DNA from: Corallococcus sp. AS-1-6
GTDB taxonomy: Bacteria; Myxococcota; Myxococcia; Myxococcales; Myxococcaceae
Length of the DNA stretch: 64,000 bases
Assembly: GCF_020037015.1 (NCBI RefSeq)
Contig: NZ_JAIQDE010000036.1
Location: 1 to 64,000 of the forward strand
Direction: 5' to 3'
Part shown: positions 1 to 7,542 of the stretch, one piece after another
Position numbering within the stretch: the stretch's first letter is position 1
Layout: each line of letters opens with the position of its first letter
Position numbers and translations under genes: made by a program
The notes under the pieces: generated by a model
The model's input: only the letters and a program-made list of their open reading frames with translations
Databases searched by the model: none
What the model was told of the DNA's origin: nothing

Positions 1-63
1 AGCTCCTGTCCCCCTTGTCGCTTGGCAGCCGGCCAACTGGCCTCGCTATTCCGCGCAGACCTC

Positions 64-350
64 CAGTCGGACAAGTTTGGAGGACCACGGCCCAGCGGCT
101 CCCTCGCCACCCGGGCGGAGGAAACCAGTCCGACAGTCGGACAGGTTTGAAGGACCACGGCCCAGCGGCTCCCGCGCCACCGGGGCGGAGGGAACCAGTC
201 CGACAGTCGGACACGTTTGGAGAACCACGGCCCCGGCGGCACCTGCCCCATCTGGGCGGAGGAAACCTGTCGGACAGGTTTGGAGGTCCGTGGCATGGGG
301 GCTCCCGTTCCACCCGGGCGCTGGAAACCTGTCCGACAGTCGGACAGGTT
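64..350. repeat. Degenerate 70-bp tandem repeat array with palindromic core
   Basis: About four and a half copies of a unit with a 70-bp period. The block AGGACCACGG occurs at 81 and 151 and, with one change, at 221. Each junction carries the near-palindrome CAGTCCGACAGTCGGACAGG or a variant. The cleanest copy, at 328-348, has 10-base arms CCTGTCCGAC and GTCGGACAGG around a single A. The copy near 267-280 has lost about 8 bases from the centre. No convincing gene is seen in 1-455. The upstream limit of the array is unknown because the window starts here. Confidence 0.85.
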
Positions 351-455
351 TTGCGGTCCCGCCGGGCGGGGGGCAGGCTGGGGGCTTTGCTTCACCTGGC
401 ATCGTGACGCCTCGGAGTGGCGCAGGGATTGCTGGAACGTGAGGGCTTGAACCGG

Positions 456-1415
456 ATGGATTCACAGGCGCGAGGCGCATTGGGGCAGGCCGCACGCGAG
501 CACGAGCGCTTCCTGTGGGGGCTCTGCTACCGGATGACCGGCGTGGCGGCGGACGCGGATGACCTGGTGCAGGACGTCTATGCTCGCGCGCTCGCGACGC
601 CTCCGGAGCACCTGGACATGCTGCGCCCCTGGTTGACCCGCGTGGCGGTGAACCTGTCCCGAGACCTCCTGCGACGGCGCCGCCGCGAGGGCTATGTCGG
701 CCCCTGGCTGCCTTCACCGGTGGAGACCGGCGACGAGGAGGTCCCCCCCTCGGTGGAGGCGAGGCTCCCGGACGGCGGCTCGACGGAGGAGCGCTATGAA
801 TTGCTGGAGAGCGTCTCCTTCGCCTTCCTCCTGGCGCTGGAGGCCCTGTCTCCCAAACAGCGGGCGGTGCTGCTGCTGCGCGATGTCTTCGATTACTCGG
901 TGCTGGAGGTGGCCGAGGCGCTGCGCATGAGCGAGGCGAACGTGAAGGTCGTGCACCACCGCGCTCGGGCGGCCATGGCCGCGTATGACCAGGCACGTTG
1001 CGTGCCCACTCGCGACGTGCAGGCTCGCACTCGGGCCGCGCTGGAGGCCTTCCTGGGCGCCCTGGTGGCGGGAGACGTGGCCACCGCGGAGGCGCTGCTG
1101 GCCTCGGATGTCCGTGCGCTGACGGACGGAGGCGGCAAGGTGCGCGCGGCCCTGGTGCCCATCGTGGGCCCCCAGCGCGTCGTCCTCTTCATGAGACGGC
1201 TGATGGAGATGCGGGGCCCGCCCGTGGCGTGGGAGGCGCGGATGCTCAATGGCCTGCCCGCCGTGGTGGCGGTGTTCCATCCAGGAAGGGATCCGCTCCT
1301 GTCCCTGCGCACCGTGCTTCGCGCGGAGGTGGACGCCAGCGGGCGCATCCTTGCGCTGCATTCCGTGGTGGTGGACCGGAAGCTCACGGGCGTGCGCATG
1401 CCCGTGCCTGAATGA
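456..1415 (+). CDS. ECF41-type RNA polymerase sigma factor with SnoaL-like C-terminal domain
   Basis: A 319-residue extracytoplasmic-function sigma factor. Region 2 lies at about residues 15-75 (MTGVAADADDLVQDVY) and region 4 at about 115-175 (LSPKQRAVLLLRDVFDYS, then a helix-turn-helix). The linker has WLPSP at 84-88, close to the WLPEP of the ECF41 family. The C-terminal 130 residues form a SnoaL-like domain with DGGGK at 224-228, also an ECF41 hallmark. In that family the fused domain replaces a separate anti-sigma factor and modulates activity. The terminal NPDK motif of the family is not evident here. The ATG at 456 is preferred over an upstream GTG at 417 because GTGAGGG lies 11-16 bases before it and homology begins just after. 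The ligand and target promoters are unknown. Confidence 0.88.
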   Translation: MDSQARGALGQAAREHERFLWGLCYRMTGVAADADDLVQDVYARALATPPEHLDMLRPWLTRVAVNLSRDLLRRRRREGYVGPWLPSPVETGDEEVPPSVEARLPDGGSTEERYELLESVSFAFLLALEALSPKQRAVLLLRDVFDYSVLEVAEALRMSEANVKVVHHRARAAMAAYDQARCVPTRDVQARTRAALEAFLGALVAGDVATAEALLASDVRALTDGGGKVRAALVPIVGPQRVVLFMRRLMEMRGPPVAWEARMLNGLPAVVAVFHPGRDPLLSLRTVLRAEVDASGRILALHSVVVDRKLTGVRMPVPE

Positions 1416-1451
1416 CCCGGAACTCTTGGCGCCGCGCGGGCCCGTACCCGT

Positions 1452-1565
1452 GTCACCAGCGGGACGGCGAGGTGACCTTCCCGTAGGCCGGTCCACTCCC
1501 GGATTGCCCCAGGGGATGAAGCCCCTGCCCAAGCGCTCCCTCCGTCACCAGTTCCCTGGTGACGG
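1452..1565. promoter_or_regulatory. Two related inverted repeats upstream of the MMPL gene
   Basis: GTCACC at 1452-1457 pairs with GGTGAC at 1471-1476. A second, perfect repeat has arms CCGTCACCAG (1542-1551) and CTGGTGACGG (1556-1565) around TTCC. The same half-site appears four times in the 175-bp gap before the exporter gene, which suggests a regulator operator. The distal one could instead act as a hairpin in the leader. Confidence 0.5.
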
Positions 1566-1590
1566 GCGGGACGTGCGAACGGGGGCGTGC

Positions 1591-3864
1591 ATGGCGGGGC
1601 AGGGGGACGACTCACCGGCGGGGGGCGGGCCGTCCCTGTTCGCCCGGCTGGCGGTGGGCGTGTTCCGGCACCGGGGGCCGGTGCTGGTGGGCGCGCTGCT
1701 CCTCCTCGCCGCGGCGGTGTGGGCGCTGCTCCGGGGCGGGAACCTCACCACCGGCACCATCGAGGGCATCGAATCCGCGAGGGCCGAAGCGCTCGCGCGC
1801 GGCGCCGCCGCCGGGTCGAACGACCAGACCCTGGCCGTCATCTTCCACCACGACGACTGGCGCACGGACGAGCCGCGCTTCGCCCAGGCCGTGACGTCCG
1901 CGCTGGCCCGCGTGGAGCGGCTGCCGGAGGTCGCCTCCGTGGTGTCACCCATCGGTGCGCCCGAGGCCTTCCGGGCCCGCTTCGTGGCACGGACGGGCCA
2001 CGACCTGCTGGCGCTGGTGCGGCTCAAGGGGGGAGAGAGCGAGGCCACCGCCGCGTTCCCCGCCGTGCGCGCGGCGCTGGAGGACCCGGACCTCCGGACG
2101 ACGCTCACCGGCAAGGTGGCCTTCCTGGCCGCGCTCAATGAGTTGCTGGCGCACGACCTGCTGCGCGCGGAGCTGCTGTCCTTCCCGCTGGCGCTGGTGG
2201 TCCTGCTGTGGGTCTTCCGCACCGTGGTGGCGGCCATGCTGCCCCTGGTGGTGGGCGGGCTGGCGGTGCTCTGCGGCGTGGCGGGCGTGATGCTGCTGTC
2301 CCACGTCACGAACATGGCCCAGTACACGCTCAACGTGGTGTCGCTCATCGGGCTGGGCGTGGCCATCGACTACTCGCTCTTCATCGTGAGCCGCTTCCGC
2401 TCCGAGCTCGCCCTGGGCCTCTCCACGGAGCACGCGCTGACGCGCACGCTGGACACCGCCGGGCGGGCGGTGGCGTTCTCGGGGCTGGCCGTCACGGTGG
2501 GGCTGGGAGGTCTGCTCTTCTTCCGCGGCTCATACCTGAGCGCCATGGGGCTGGGCGGCGCCCTGGTGGTGGCCTTCGCAGTCCTCTTCGCGCTCACCGT
2601 GCTGCCCGCGCTGCTCGCGTGGCTGGGGCCGCGCGTGGACCGGGGACGTCTGCCCTTCGCCCGCAAGGAGGGGCGCGGCGGCGCATGGCATGCGCTGGCC
2701 ACCTGGGTGATGCGGCATCCCTGGTGGGTGCTGCTGCCCACGCTGGCGCTGCTCCTGGCCATGGGCCTGCCGTTCCGGCGGCTGCAACTGGCGGCCACGG
2801 ACATCACCGCGCTGCCCGAGGGCACCGAGGCGCGCCAGGGCGCGGAGACCCTGGCCCGCCTGTTCCCCCGCGAGGCCGCCACCCGCGTCCTGGTGGCGGT
2901 GGAGTTCCCAGGCGGCAGTCCCCTCACCCCGGAGCGCGCGGGCGCCCTCTACGACGCCAGCCGCCGGGTGGCGTCGATGCCCGGCGTGGTCGGCGTGGAG
3001 AGCGCGGTGGACCTGGGCCCCGGCATGGACCGGGCGACCGTCCAGCGGATGGCCGCCGCGCCCCCCCAGCTCCTCCCGCCGGAGCTCCAGGCCGCGCGGG
3101 CCGCGTACGTCACCGGCAACGTGGCGGTGATGCAGGTGCTGACGTCCTCGGCGCCCAGCAGCGTGGAGGCGCGCGACCTGGTCCGCGCGCTGCGCGAGGA
3201 CCGCGCGGTGGGCGACGGCCGGTGGTGGGTGGGCGGGCAGACCGCGACGGACGTGGACGCGGCGGCCTTCGTGAAGCACCACACGCCCGCGGCGGTGGGG
3301 TTCGTGATGGGGATGACGTGCATCGTCCTCTTCGTGCTCCTGCGCTCCGTGGTGCTGCCCTTGAAGGCGCTCCTGATGAACCTGCTGTCCCTGGCCGGCT
3401 CGTTCGGCGCCCTGGTGTGGATCTTCCAGGAGGGGCACCTGCACCGGCTGCTGCGCTTCGAACCCGGGCCCATCGAACCGTCGCTGCCCATCCTGTTGTT
3501 CTGCGCGCTGTTCGGCCTGTCCATGGACTACGAGGTGCTGCTGCTCAGCCGCATCCGCGAGGAGTACCTGCGCACGGGCGACAACACCCACGCGGTGGCC
3601 GAGGGGCTGGAGCGGACCGGCGGCCTCATCACCAGCGCGGCGGCCATCATGGTGGCCGTGTTCGCGGCCTTCACGCTGGCGTCGGTGGTGGTGGTGAAGG
3701 CCATGGGCCTGGGCATGGCCATCGCGGTCGCGCTGGATGCGACGCTCGTCCGGGTGCTCATCGTGCCCGCGATGATGCGCCTGATGGGGGACTTCAACTG
3801 GTGGGGCCCCGGCCACTGGAGGCGCTCGCACGCGCGGGCGCAGGGGACGGAGGTGCGGCCATGA
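1591..3864 (+). CDS. MMPL-family RND lipid exporter
   Basis: A 757-residue inner-membrane transporter of the MMPL/HpnN type of RND proteins. It has the internal duplication typical of the family: a first membrane helix at about residues 25-45, a periplasmic loop, a block of five to six helices, a second large periplasmic loop, and a final helix block ending near residue 745. The segment around VSLIGLGVAIDYSLFIVSRF and its counterpart FGLSMDYEVLLLSRI carry the paired Asp-Tyr signatures of MMPL proton relays. Family members move lipids such as mycolates and hopanoids. Its stop overlaps the next gene by four bases (ATGA), so it is co-translated with the glycosyltransferase. The ATG at 1591 gives a short cytoplasmic leader before the first helix; an ATG at 1516 is possible. 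A role in moving sterol or glycolipid is inferred from the neighbours. Confidence 0.85.
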   Translation: MAGQGDDSPAGGGPSLFARLAVGVFRHRGPVLVGALLLLAAAVWALLRGGNLTTGTIEGIESARAEALARGAAAGSNDQTLAVIFHHDDWRTDEPRFAQAVTSALARVERLPEVASVVSPIGAPEAFRARFVARTGHDLLALVRLKGGESEATAAFPAVRAALEDPDLRTTLTGKVAFLAALNELLAHDLLRAELLSFPLALVVLLWVFRTVVAAMLPLVVGGLAVLCGVAGVMLLSHVTNMAQYTLNVVSLIGLGVAIDYSLFIVSRFRSELALGLSTEHALTRTLDTAGRAVAFSGLAVTVGLGGLLFFRGSYLSAMGLGGALVVAFAVLFALTVLPALLAWLGPRVDRGRLPFARKEGRGGAWHALATWVMRHPWWVLLPTLALLLAMGLPFRRLQLAATDITALPEGTEARQGAETLARLFPREAATRVLVAVEFPGGSPLTPERAGALYDASRRVASMPGVVGVESAVDLGPGMDRATVQRMAAAPPQLLPPELQAARAAYVTGNVAVMQVLTSSAPSSVEARDLVRALREDRAVGDGRWWVGGQTATDVDAAAFVKHHTPAAVGFVMGMTCIVLFVLLRSVVLPLKALLMNLLSLAGSFGALVWIFQEGHLHRLLRFEPGPIEPSLPILLFCALFGLSMDYEVLLLSRIREEYLRTGDNTHAVAEGLERTGGLITSAAAIMVAVFAAFTLASVVVVKAMGLGMAIAVALDATLVRVLIVPAMMRLMGDFNWWGPGHWRRSHARAQGTEVRP

Positions 3865-5060
3865 ACGCGCGGGAGCTCGCCTGGACGGCGGCGGGAGCGG
3901 CGGCGCTCGGCGTGCTCGCGCACGGGCACCGCGAGCTGATGTCCGGCCTGCGGCGGCGCGCGGCGCCACCCCCAAGGCGCTTCGAGCCCCCTTCCGTGAC
4001 GGTCATCCGGCCCATCCGGGGCCTGGACATGGACGCGCGCGAGAACGTGCGCGCGCTGCTGGACCTGGACTATCCCGGCGAGTGGGAGGTGCTCTTCGTC
4101 TTCGACAGCGAGGACGACCCGGCGTTCCTCCCCACCCGCGAGGAGGTGGCCGCTCGCCCGACGCGCGCGAAGCGGGTGGAGCTGCTCATCGCGGGCGAGC
4201 CCCCGGTGGGGATGACGGGCAAGCTCAACGCGATGCAGGTGGGCGTGGCCCACGCACGGGGAGCGCTGCTGGCCTTCAGTGATTCGGACACGCGGCCCTC
4301 GCCCGGAGTGCTCACGGCGCTGGTGGGCGCGCTGCTGGAGGACGGCGCGACAGGCGCCACGTTCGCGCCCATCTACGCGGCGGCGGACGCGCCCCTGGCG
4401 GGCGACGTGGCCTACGGGCTGCTGGTGAACGCGTGGTACGGCGCGTCCGTGGCGAGCACCGCGGAGCCGGATGGCGCGCTGCCCTTTATCATGGGGCAGT
4501 TGATGGTGTTCCGGCGCCGGGCGCTGGAGGCCATCGGGGGCGTGGGCTGCGCCGCCGGGCAGTTCGTGGATGACATGTACCTGGGGCGCCGCCTGCACCA
4601 GGCCGGGTGGAAGAACCGCGTCGTCCACGTGCCCCTGCGCGTCGTCACGGGACACCTGGGGCTGGGCGCCTTCCTGCGCATCTTCCGGCGGTGGATCCTC
4701 TTCTCGGAGGCGGGCATCCCCGGGACCTTCGCGCGGCCCCACTGGGTGCGGGGCGCGGTGAGCTGGCTGGCGTGGGGTTCACTGGCGGCGGCGGTGGCGC
4801 GAAGGGCCTGGGGCCCGGCGCTCCTGTCGGCCGCGCCCATCGGCTTCTCCGTGTGGAGCCAGTTGCGGCTCCAGCGGGCCGGCCACGGTCCGGGAATCGC
4901 GCCCCGGCACTACTGGGTGCCGGCGGTATTGCCGCTCCTGGGTGCCGGCGTGGCGCTGTCCGCGCGGCTGTCTCGCGACGTGGACTGGCGCGGCCGGGGC
5001 TACCGCTTGGACGCGAAGGCGCGCCTGGGTGAAGCCCAACCGGCCCGGGCCAGCGTGTAG
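3861..5060 (+). CDS. Family 2/21 glycosyltransferase, ceramide-glucosyltransferase/HpnI-like
   Basis: A 399-residue membrane glycosyltransferase with an N-terminal anchor helix (residues about 7-22), a GT-A catalytic domain and three or so C-terminal hydrophobic segments. The visible catalytic pattern is that of processive and lipid GT2/GT21 enzymes: D82 in FVFDSEDD, the metal-binding SDSD at 140-143, the acceptor-side DD at 237-238 (QFVDDMYLGRRL) and FRRW at 275-278. Relatives include ceramide glucosyltransferase and HpnI, which glycosylates a lipid in hopanoid clusters. It overlaps the exporter by four bases. Its 3' end overlaps the convergent squalene monooxygenase gene by 61 bp. The acceptor is unknown; a membrane lipid, possibly a sterol, is the reasonable inference. 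Confidence 0.82.
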   Translation: MNARELAWTAAGAAALGVLAHGHRELMSGLRRRAAPPPRRFEPPSVTVIRPIRGLDMDARENVRALLDLDYPGEWEVLFVFDSEDDPAFLPTREEVAARPTRAKRVELLIAGEPPVGMTGKLNAMQVGVAHARGALLAFSDSDTRPSPGVLTALVGALLEDGATGATFAPIYAAADAPLAGDVAYGLLVNAWYGASVASTAEPDGALPFIMGQLMVFRRRALEAIGGVGCAAGQFVDDMYLGRRLHQAGWKNRVVHVPLRVVTGHLGLGAFLRIFRRWILFSEAGIPGTFARPHWVRGAVSWLAWGSLAAAVARRAWGPALLSAAPIGFSVWSQLRLQRAGHGPGIAPRHYWVPAVLPLLGAGVALSARLSRDVDWRGRGYRLDAKARLGEAQPARASV

Positions 5061-6409
5061 ACGGGACGGCGGACGCGACGATGGAGCCAGCTCCCCACCT
5101 GTTCCACCGCGCTCGCCACGGTGCCTCGCAAGGGCGGCCCGGCGGAGCGCAGCAGCGGCGCGGCGGAGCGCAGGCTGCCCCCGGGGCCGTTCGGGGACAG
5201 CATCGCGGCGAAGGCATGGACGACGACGCGCAGGTACTCGCGGGCCATCACCCGCATGCGGGGCTCCTCGGAGGACAGCAGGGCCATGGAGGCGCGCGCG
5301 CCGCCGGGGCTGTGCTCCCAGTAGTGCAACAGGCCCATGCGCAGCGCGCGCATGCCCTCGTCCTGCCTGGCGAAGGCGCTGTAGAGCGCGGTGGCGAGCG
5401 CGACGCGGGTGCGCTGCGCGGGCCTCCGCGCGTGCGCGTACTGCTCCAGCGCGCGGGCGACGTGGCCCGGGTGGCGGTCCAGCGACTCCTGGAGGGCGCG
5501 GGCGTCGTGGAAGCACGACGCCATGCCGCTGGCCGTGAGCGGGTGGCAGCACGCGGCGGCGTCGCCCACGAGCACGGCGCTCCCCATCCAGACGGTCTCC
5601 GCCAGCCAGTCGTCGTTGGAGGCCATGCGCACCGCGGGCCGCTGCTCCAGCGCCCGCCAGACGGCCTCCCTCAGCCGCGAGGGCAGGGCGAGCAGCAGCT
5701 CCGGTTGCTCCTTCAGCGTCTGGGCCGTGCTGCCCAGGGGCAGGTCCACCATCACGCGCGCCACGCCGGGCTGGATGGTGTACGCCAGCGCGTGCACGGC
5801 GCCGCCCACGAACTGGTGGCCGTGCTCCGGGTGGGTGAGGCAGTCGCTGTCCACCGTCACGCCCAGCATGGTGGAGAGGCGCTGGTGGTGCTCGGCGATG
5901 CCCAGCATCCGCCGCACGGGGGACGCGCGCCCGTCCGCGGCCACCAGCAGCCGGGCGTGCACGGTGTGCTCGGCGCCCGCGTGCGAATAGCGCAGGCGCA
6001 CGCCGCGCTCGCAGTTGTGCTCCACGGCCGTCACGCGGGCCCGGGTGAGCACGGTGACGCCGCGCCGCCGCGACACCGACTCCTGCAGGGGCACGGTGAG
6101 GGCGGCGTGTTCGAGCGACAGCCCCGTGACGCCGCGACCGTAGGGCAGGACGAGCGTGCGGGCGGGGGCATGGAAGCGCACCGCGAAGCCCCTCACGGGA
6201 TGGGCCGCCCAGCCATCCACGACGTCCCCGAAGCCCAGCGCGCGCAAATCCCTCACCCCGGGCGGGTGGAGCAGCTCGCCCGCGAGCTGCTTGTGCCGGT
6301 CCACGCCCGCGTCCAGCAGCAGGACGGACCACCCCAGGTCGGAGAGCGCCGCCGCCACCGCGCAGCCCGCGGGTCCGCCCCCGGCTATCACCACCTCGGT
6401 GTCCCCCAC
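5000..6409 (-). CDS. Squalene monooxygenase-like FAD-dependent oxygenase
   Basis: A 469-residue flavoprotein predicted to convert squalene to 2,3-oxidosqualene. It has the FAD dinucleotide-binding GGGPAG at 10-15, a DG motif at 159-160 (LLVAADGRASPVRRMLG) and the second FAD motif GD at 282-283. This is followed by HPLTASGM at 289-296, which matches the HPLTGGGM block of squalene epoxidases and sets it apart from geranylgeranyl reductases and phenol hydroxylases. It is transcribed divergently from squalene synthase across an 86-bp gap, and the cyclase next door is of the oxidosqualene type, so the context agrees. It starts with GTG; no ATG fits the homology better. The C-terminus overlaps the convergent glycosyltransferase gene. 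Confidence 0.85.
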   Translation of the reverse strand: MGDTEVVIAGGGPAGCAVAAALSDLGWSVLLLDAGVDRHKQLAGELLHPPGVRDLRALGFGDVVDGWAAHPVRGFAVRFHAPARTLVLPYGRGVTGLSLEHAALTVPLQESVSRRRGVTVLTRARVTAVEHNCERGVRLRYSHAGAEHTVHARLLVAADGRASPVRRMLGIAEHHQRLSTMLGVTVDSDCLTHPEHGHQFVGGAVHALAYTIQPGVARVMVDLPLGSTAQTLKEQPELLLALPSRLREAVWRALEQRPAVRMASNDDWLAETVWMGSAVLVGDAAACCHPLTASGMASCFHDARALQESLDRHPGHVARALEQYAHARRPAQRTRVALATALYSAFARQDEGMRALRMGLLHYWEHSPGGARASMALLSSEEPRMRVMAREYLRVVVHAFAAMLSPNGPGGSLRSAAPLLRSAGPPLRGTVASAVEQVGSWLHRRVRRPVYTLARAGWASPRRAFASKR

Positions 6410-6495
6410 GTGGCCCCCGCTCGGTTCGCAGACACCATGTCTGGCATTGACGACTTATCCATTGATGCGCGGCGCCGCACGCGGAGGAGGCAGGC
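6410..6495. promoter_or_regulatory. Divergent promoter region for squalene monooxygenase and squalene synthase
   Basis: This 86-bp gap must hold both promoters. It contains the inverted repeat CAGAC-ACCAT-GTCTG at 6429-6443 and a direct repeat CATTGA at 6445 and 6460, 15 bases apart. A strong ribosome binding site GCGGAGGAGG (6481-6490) precedes the squalene synthase ATG. No confident -35/-10 pair can be assigned. Sharing of an operator by both genes is an inference. Confidence 0.45.
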
Positions 6496-7542
6496 ATGAA
6501 AGTGCAGGGTGCATCATTCTGTCGCACGCAATTGCCCCGGGTCTCCCGGACCTTCGCGCTCAACATCCCGCTCTTGCCAGAGCCCCTGGACCTGGCGGTG
6601 ACGGCGGCCTACCTGCTGTGCCGCATCGCGGACACGCTGGAGGACGAGGCCCCCGGGGCGCTCCCCGGTGCGTTGCTCGACGAACTGGGGGAGCTCGTGT
6701 CGCTGGAGCCGGGCTGGGAGGCCCGTGCCCGCTCCTTCGCGCGAAGGGCGCGGCTCGCCCTGCGGGACGAGGCGCCCCCCGCGGAGGCCGAGCTGGTTTC
6801 CGGGACACCGACCGTGCTCGAGACCCTGGCCTCGCTCCCCTCCTGGGTCCACCCGCCCATCGCGCGCTGCGTACGCACGATGACCGGCGGCATGAAACAG
6901 ATACAGCGGATGCATGGAGGGAGCGGGCAGGTCATGGGGCTGCCCGACCTCCAGGCGACGTTCATGTATTGCTATTACGTGGCGGGCGTCGTGGGTGAGA
7001 TGCTGACCGGCCTCTTCGTCGCCAGCTCCCCCCGGGTCTCCTGGCGCGAGCAGCGGCTGATGACGCGGGCGCCTGCCTTTGGCCGGGCCCTGCAGCTCAC
7101 CAACATCCTCAAGGACGTGCGCGAGGACCTGGACCGGGGAACCTGCTGGCTGCCCAGGGACCGCATGGCCGCGCATGGCCTCACGCCCGCCACGCTGGCC
7201 CTGCCTTCGCTCCGCGCGAGCGCCGTGGCGCTGATGGAGGAGCTGGTGGCGGTGGCCCGGCGCGAGCTGGACGTCGCGCTCGAATACTCGCTGGCGCTGC
7301 CCGTGGAGGAGCCCGGCCTGCGGCTGTTCTGCCTCTATCCGCTCTTCTTCGCCGCCGCGACGCTCGACGCGGTGGAGGGCAACCCCGCGGTGTTCGAACC
7401 CGAGCCGGTGAAGATTCCCCGGGAGACGGTGGCGGCGCTGATGCGGCTGACGCAGGAGCGGGTGGGCTCGGATGAAGCGCTGCGGGAGCTCTACGCCCGT
7501 TCCTCGCGGGCGTCCCGGGACGTCGTGGAGGCCTGGAGCTGA
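6496..7542 (+). CDS. Squalene synthase (farnesyl-diphosphate farnesyltransferase)
   Basis: A 348-residue isoprenoid synthase of the squalene/phytoene synthase fold. It is predicted to join two farnesyl diphosphates through presqualene diphosphate to squalene. The first acidic motif DTLED at 46-50 sits in YLLCRIADTLEDE, like the DTxED of squalene synthases. The second acidic motif is in NILKDVREDLDRG (D207, E210, D211). YCYYVAGVVGEMLTGLF at about 158-174 matches the conserved YCHYVAG block of eukaryote-type squalene synthase. A one-step enzyme would remove the need for the HpnCDE trio, none of which is present. The start has an excellent GGAGGAGG site. It overlaps the cyclase gene by one base (TGATG), which indicates coupled translation. 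Confidence 0.88.
   Translation: MKVQGASFCRTQLPRVSRTFALNIPLLPEPLDLAVTAAYLLCRIADTLEDEAPGALPGALLDELGELVSLEPGWEARARSFARRARLALRDEAPPAEAELVSGTPTVLETLASLPSWVHPPIARCVRTMTGGMKQIQRMHGGSGQVMGLPDLQATFMYCYYVAGVVGEMLTGLFVASSPRVSWREQRLMTRAPAFGRALQLTNILKDVREDLDRGTCWLPRDRMAAHGLTPATLALPSLRASAVALMEELVAVARRELDVALEYSLALPVEEPGLRLFCLYPLFFAAATLDAVEGNPAVFEPEPVKIPRETVAALMRLTQERVGSDEALRELYARSSRASRDVVEAWS

Noticed and set aside
64-350. The repeat array as a CRISPR
   Set aside because: The period is 70 bp with the whole unit conserved, not short repeats with unique spacers, and no cas genes are present.
2208-3860. A 950-codon open frame fused upstream of the glycosyltransferase
   Set aside because: The part before 3861 is Arg/Gly/Pro-rich shadow of the exporter gene in another frame; only the part from the ATG at 3861 shows protein homology.
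6496-7542. Phytoene synthase or HpnC/HpnD
   Set aside because: The DTLED motif and the YCYYVAGVVG block are of the squalene synthase type, and no carotenoid or HpnE gene is adjacent.
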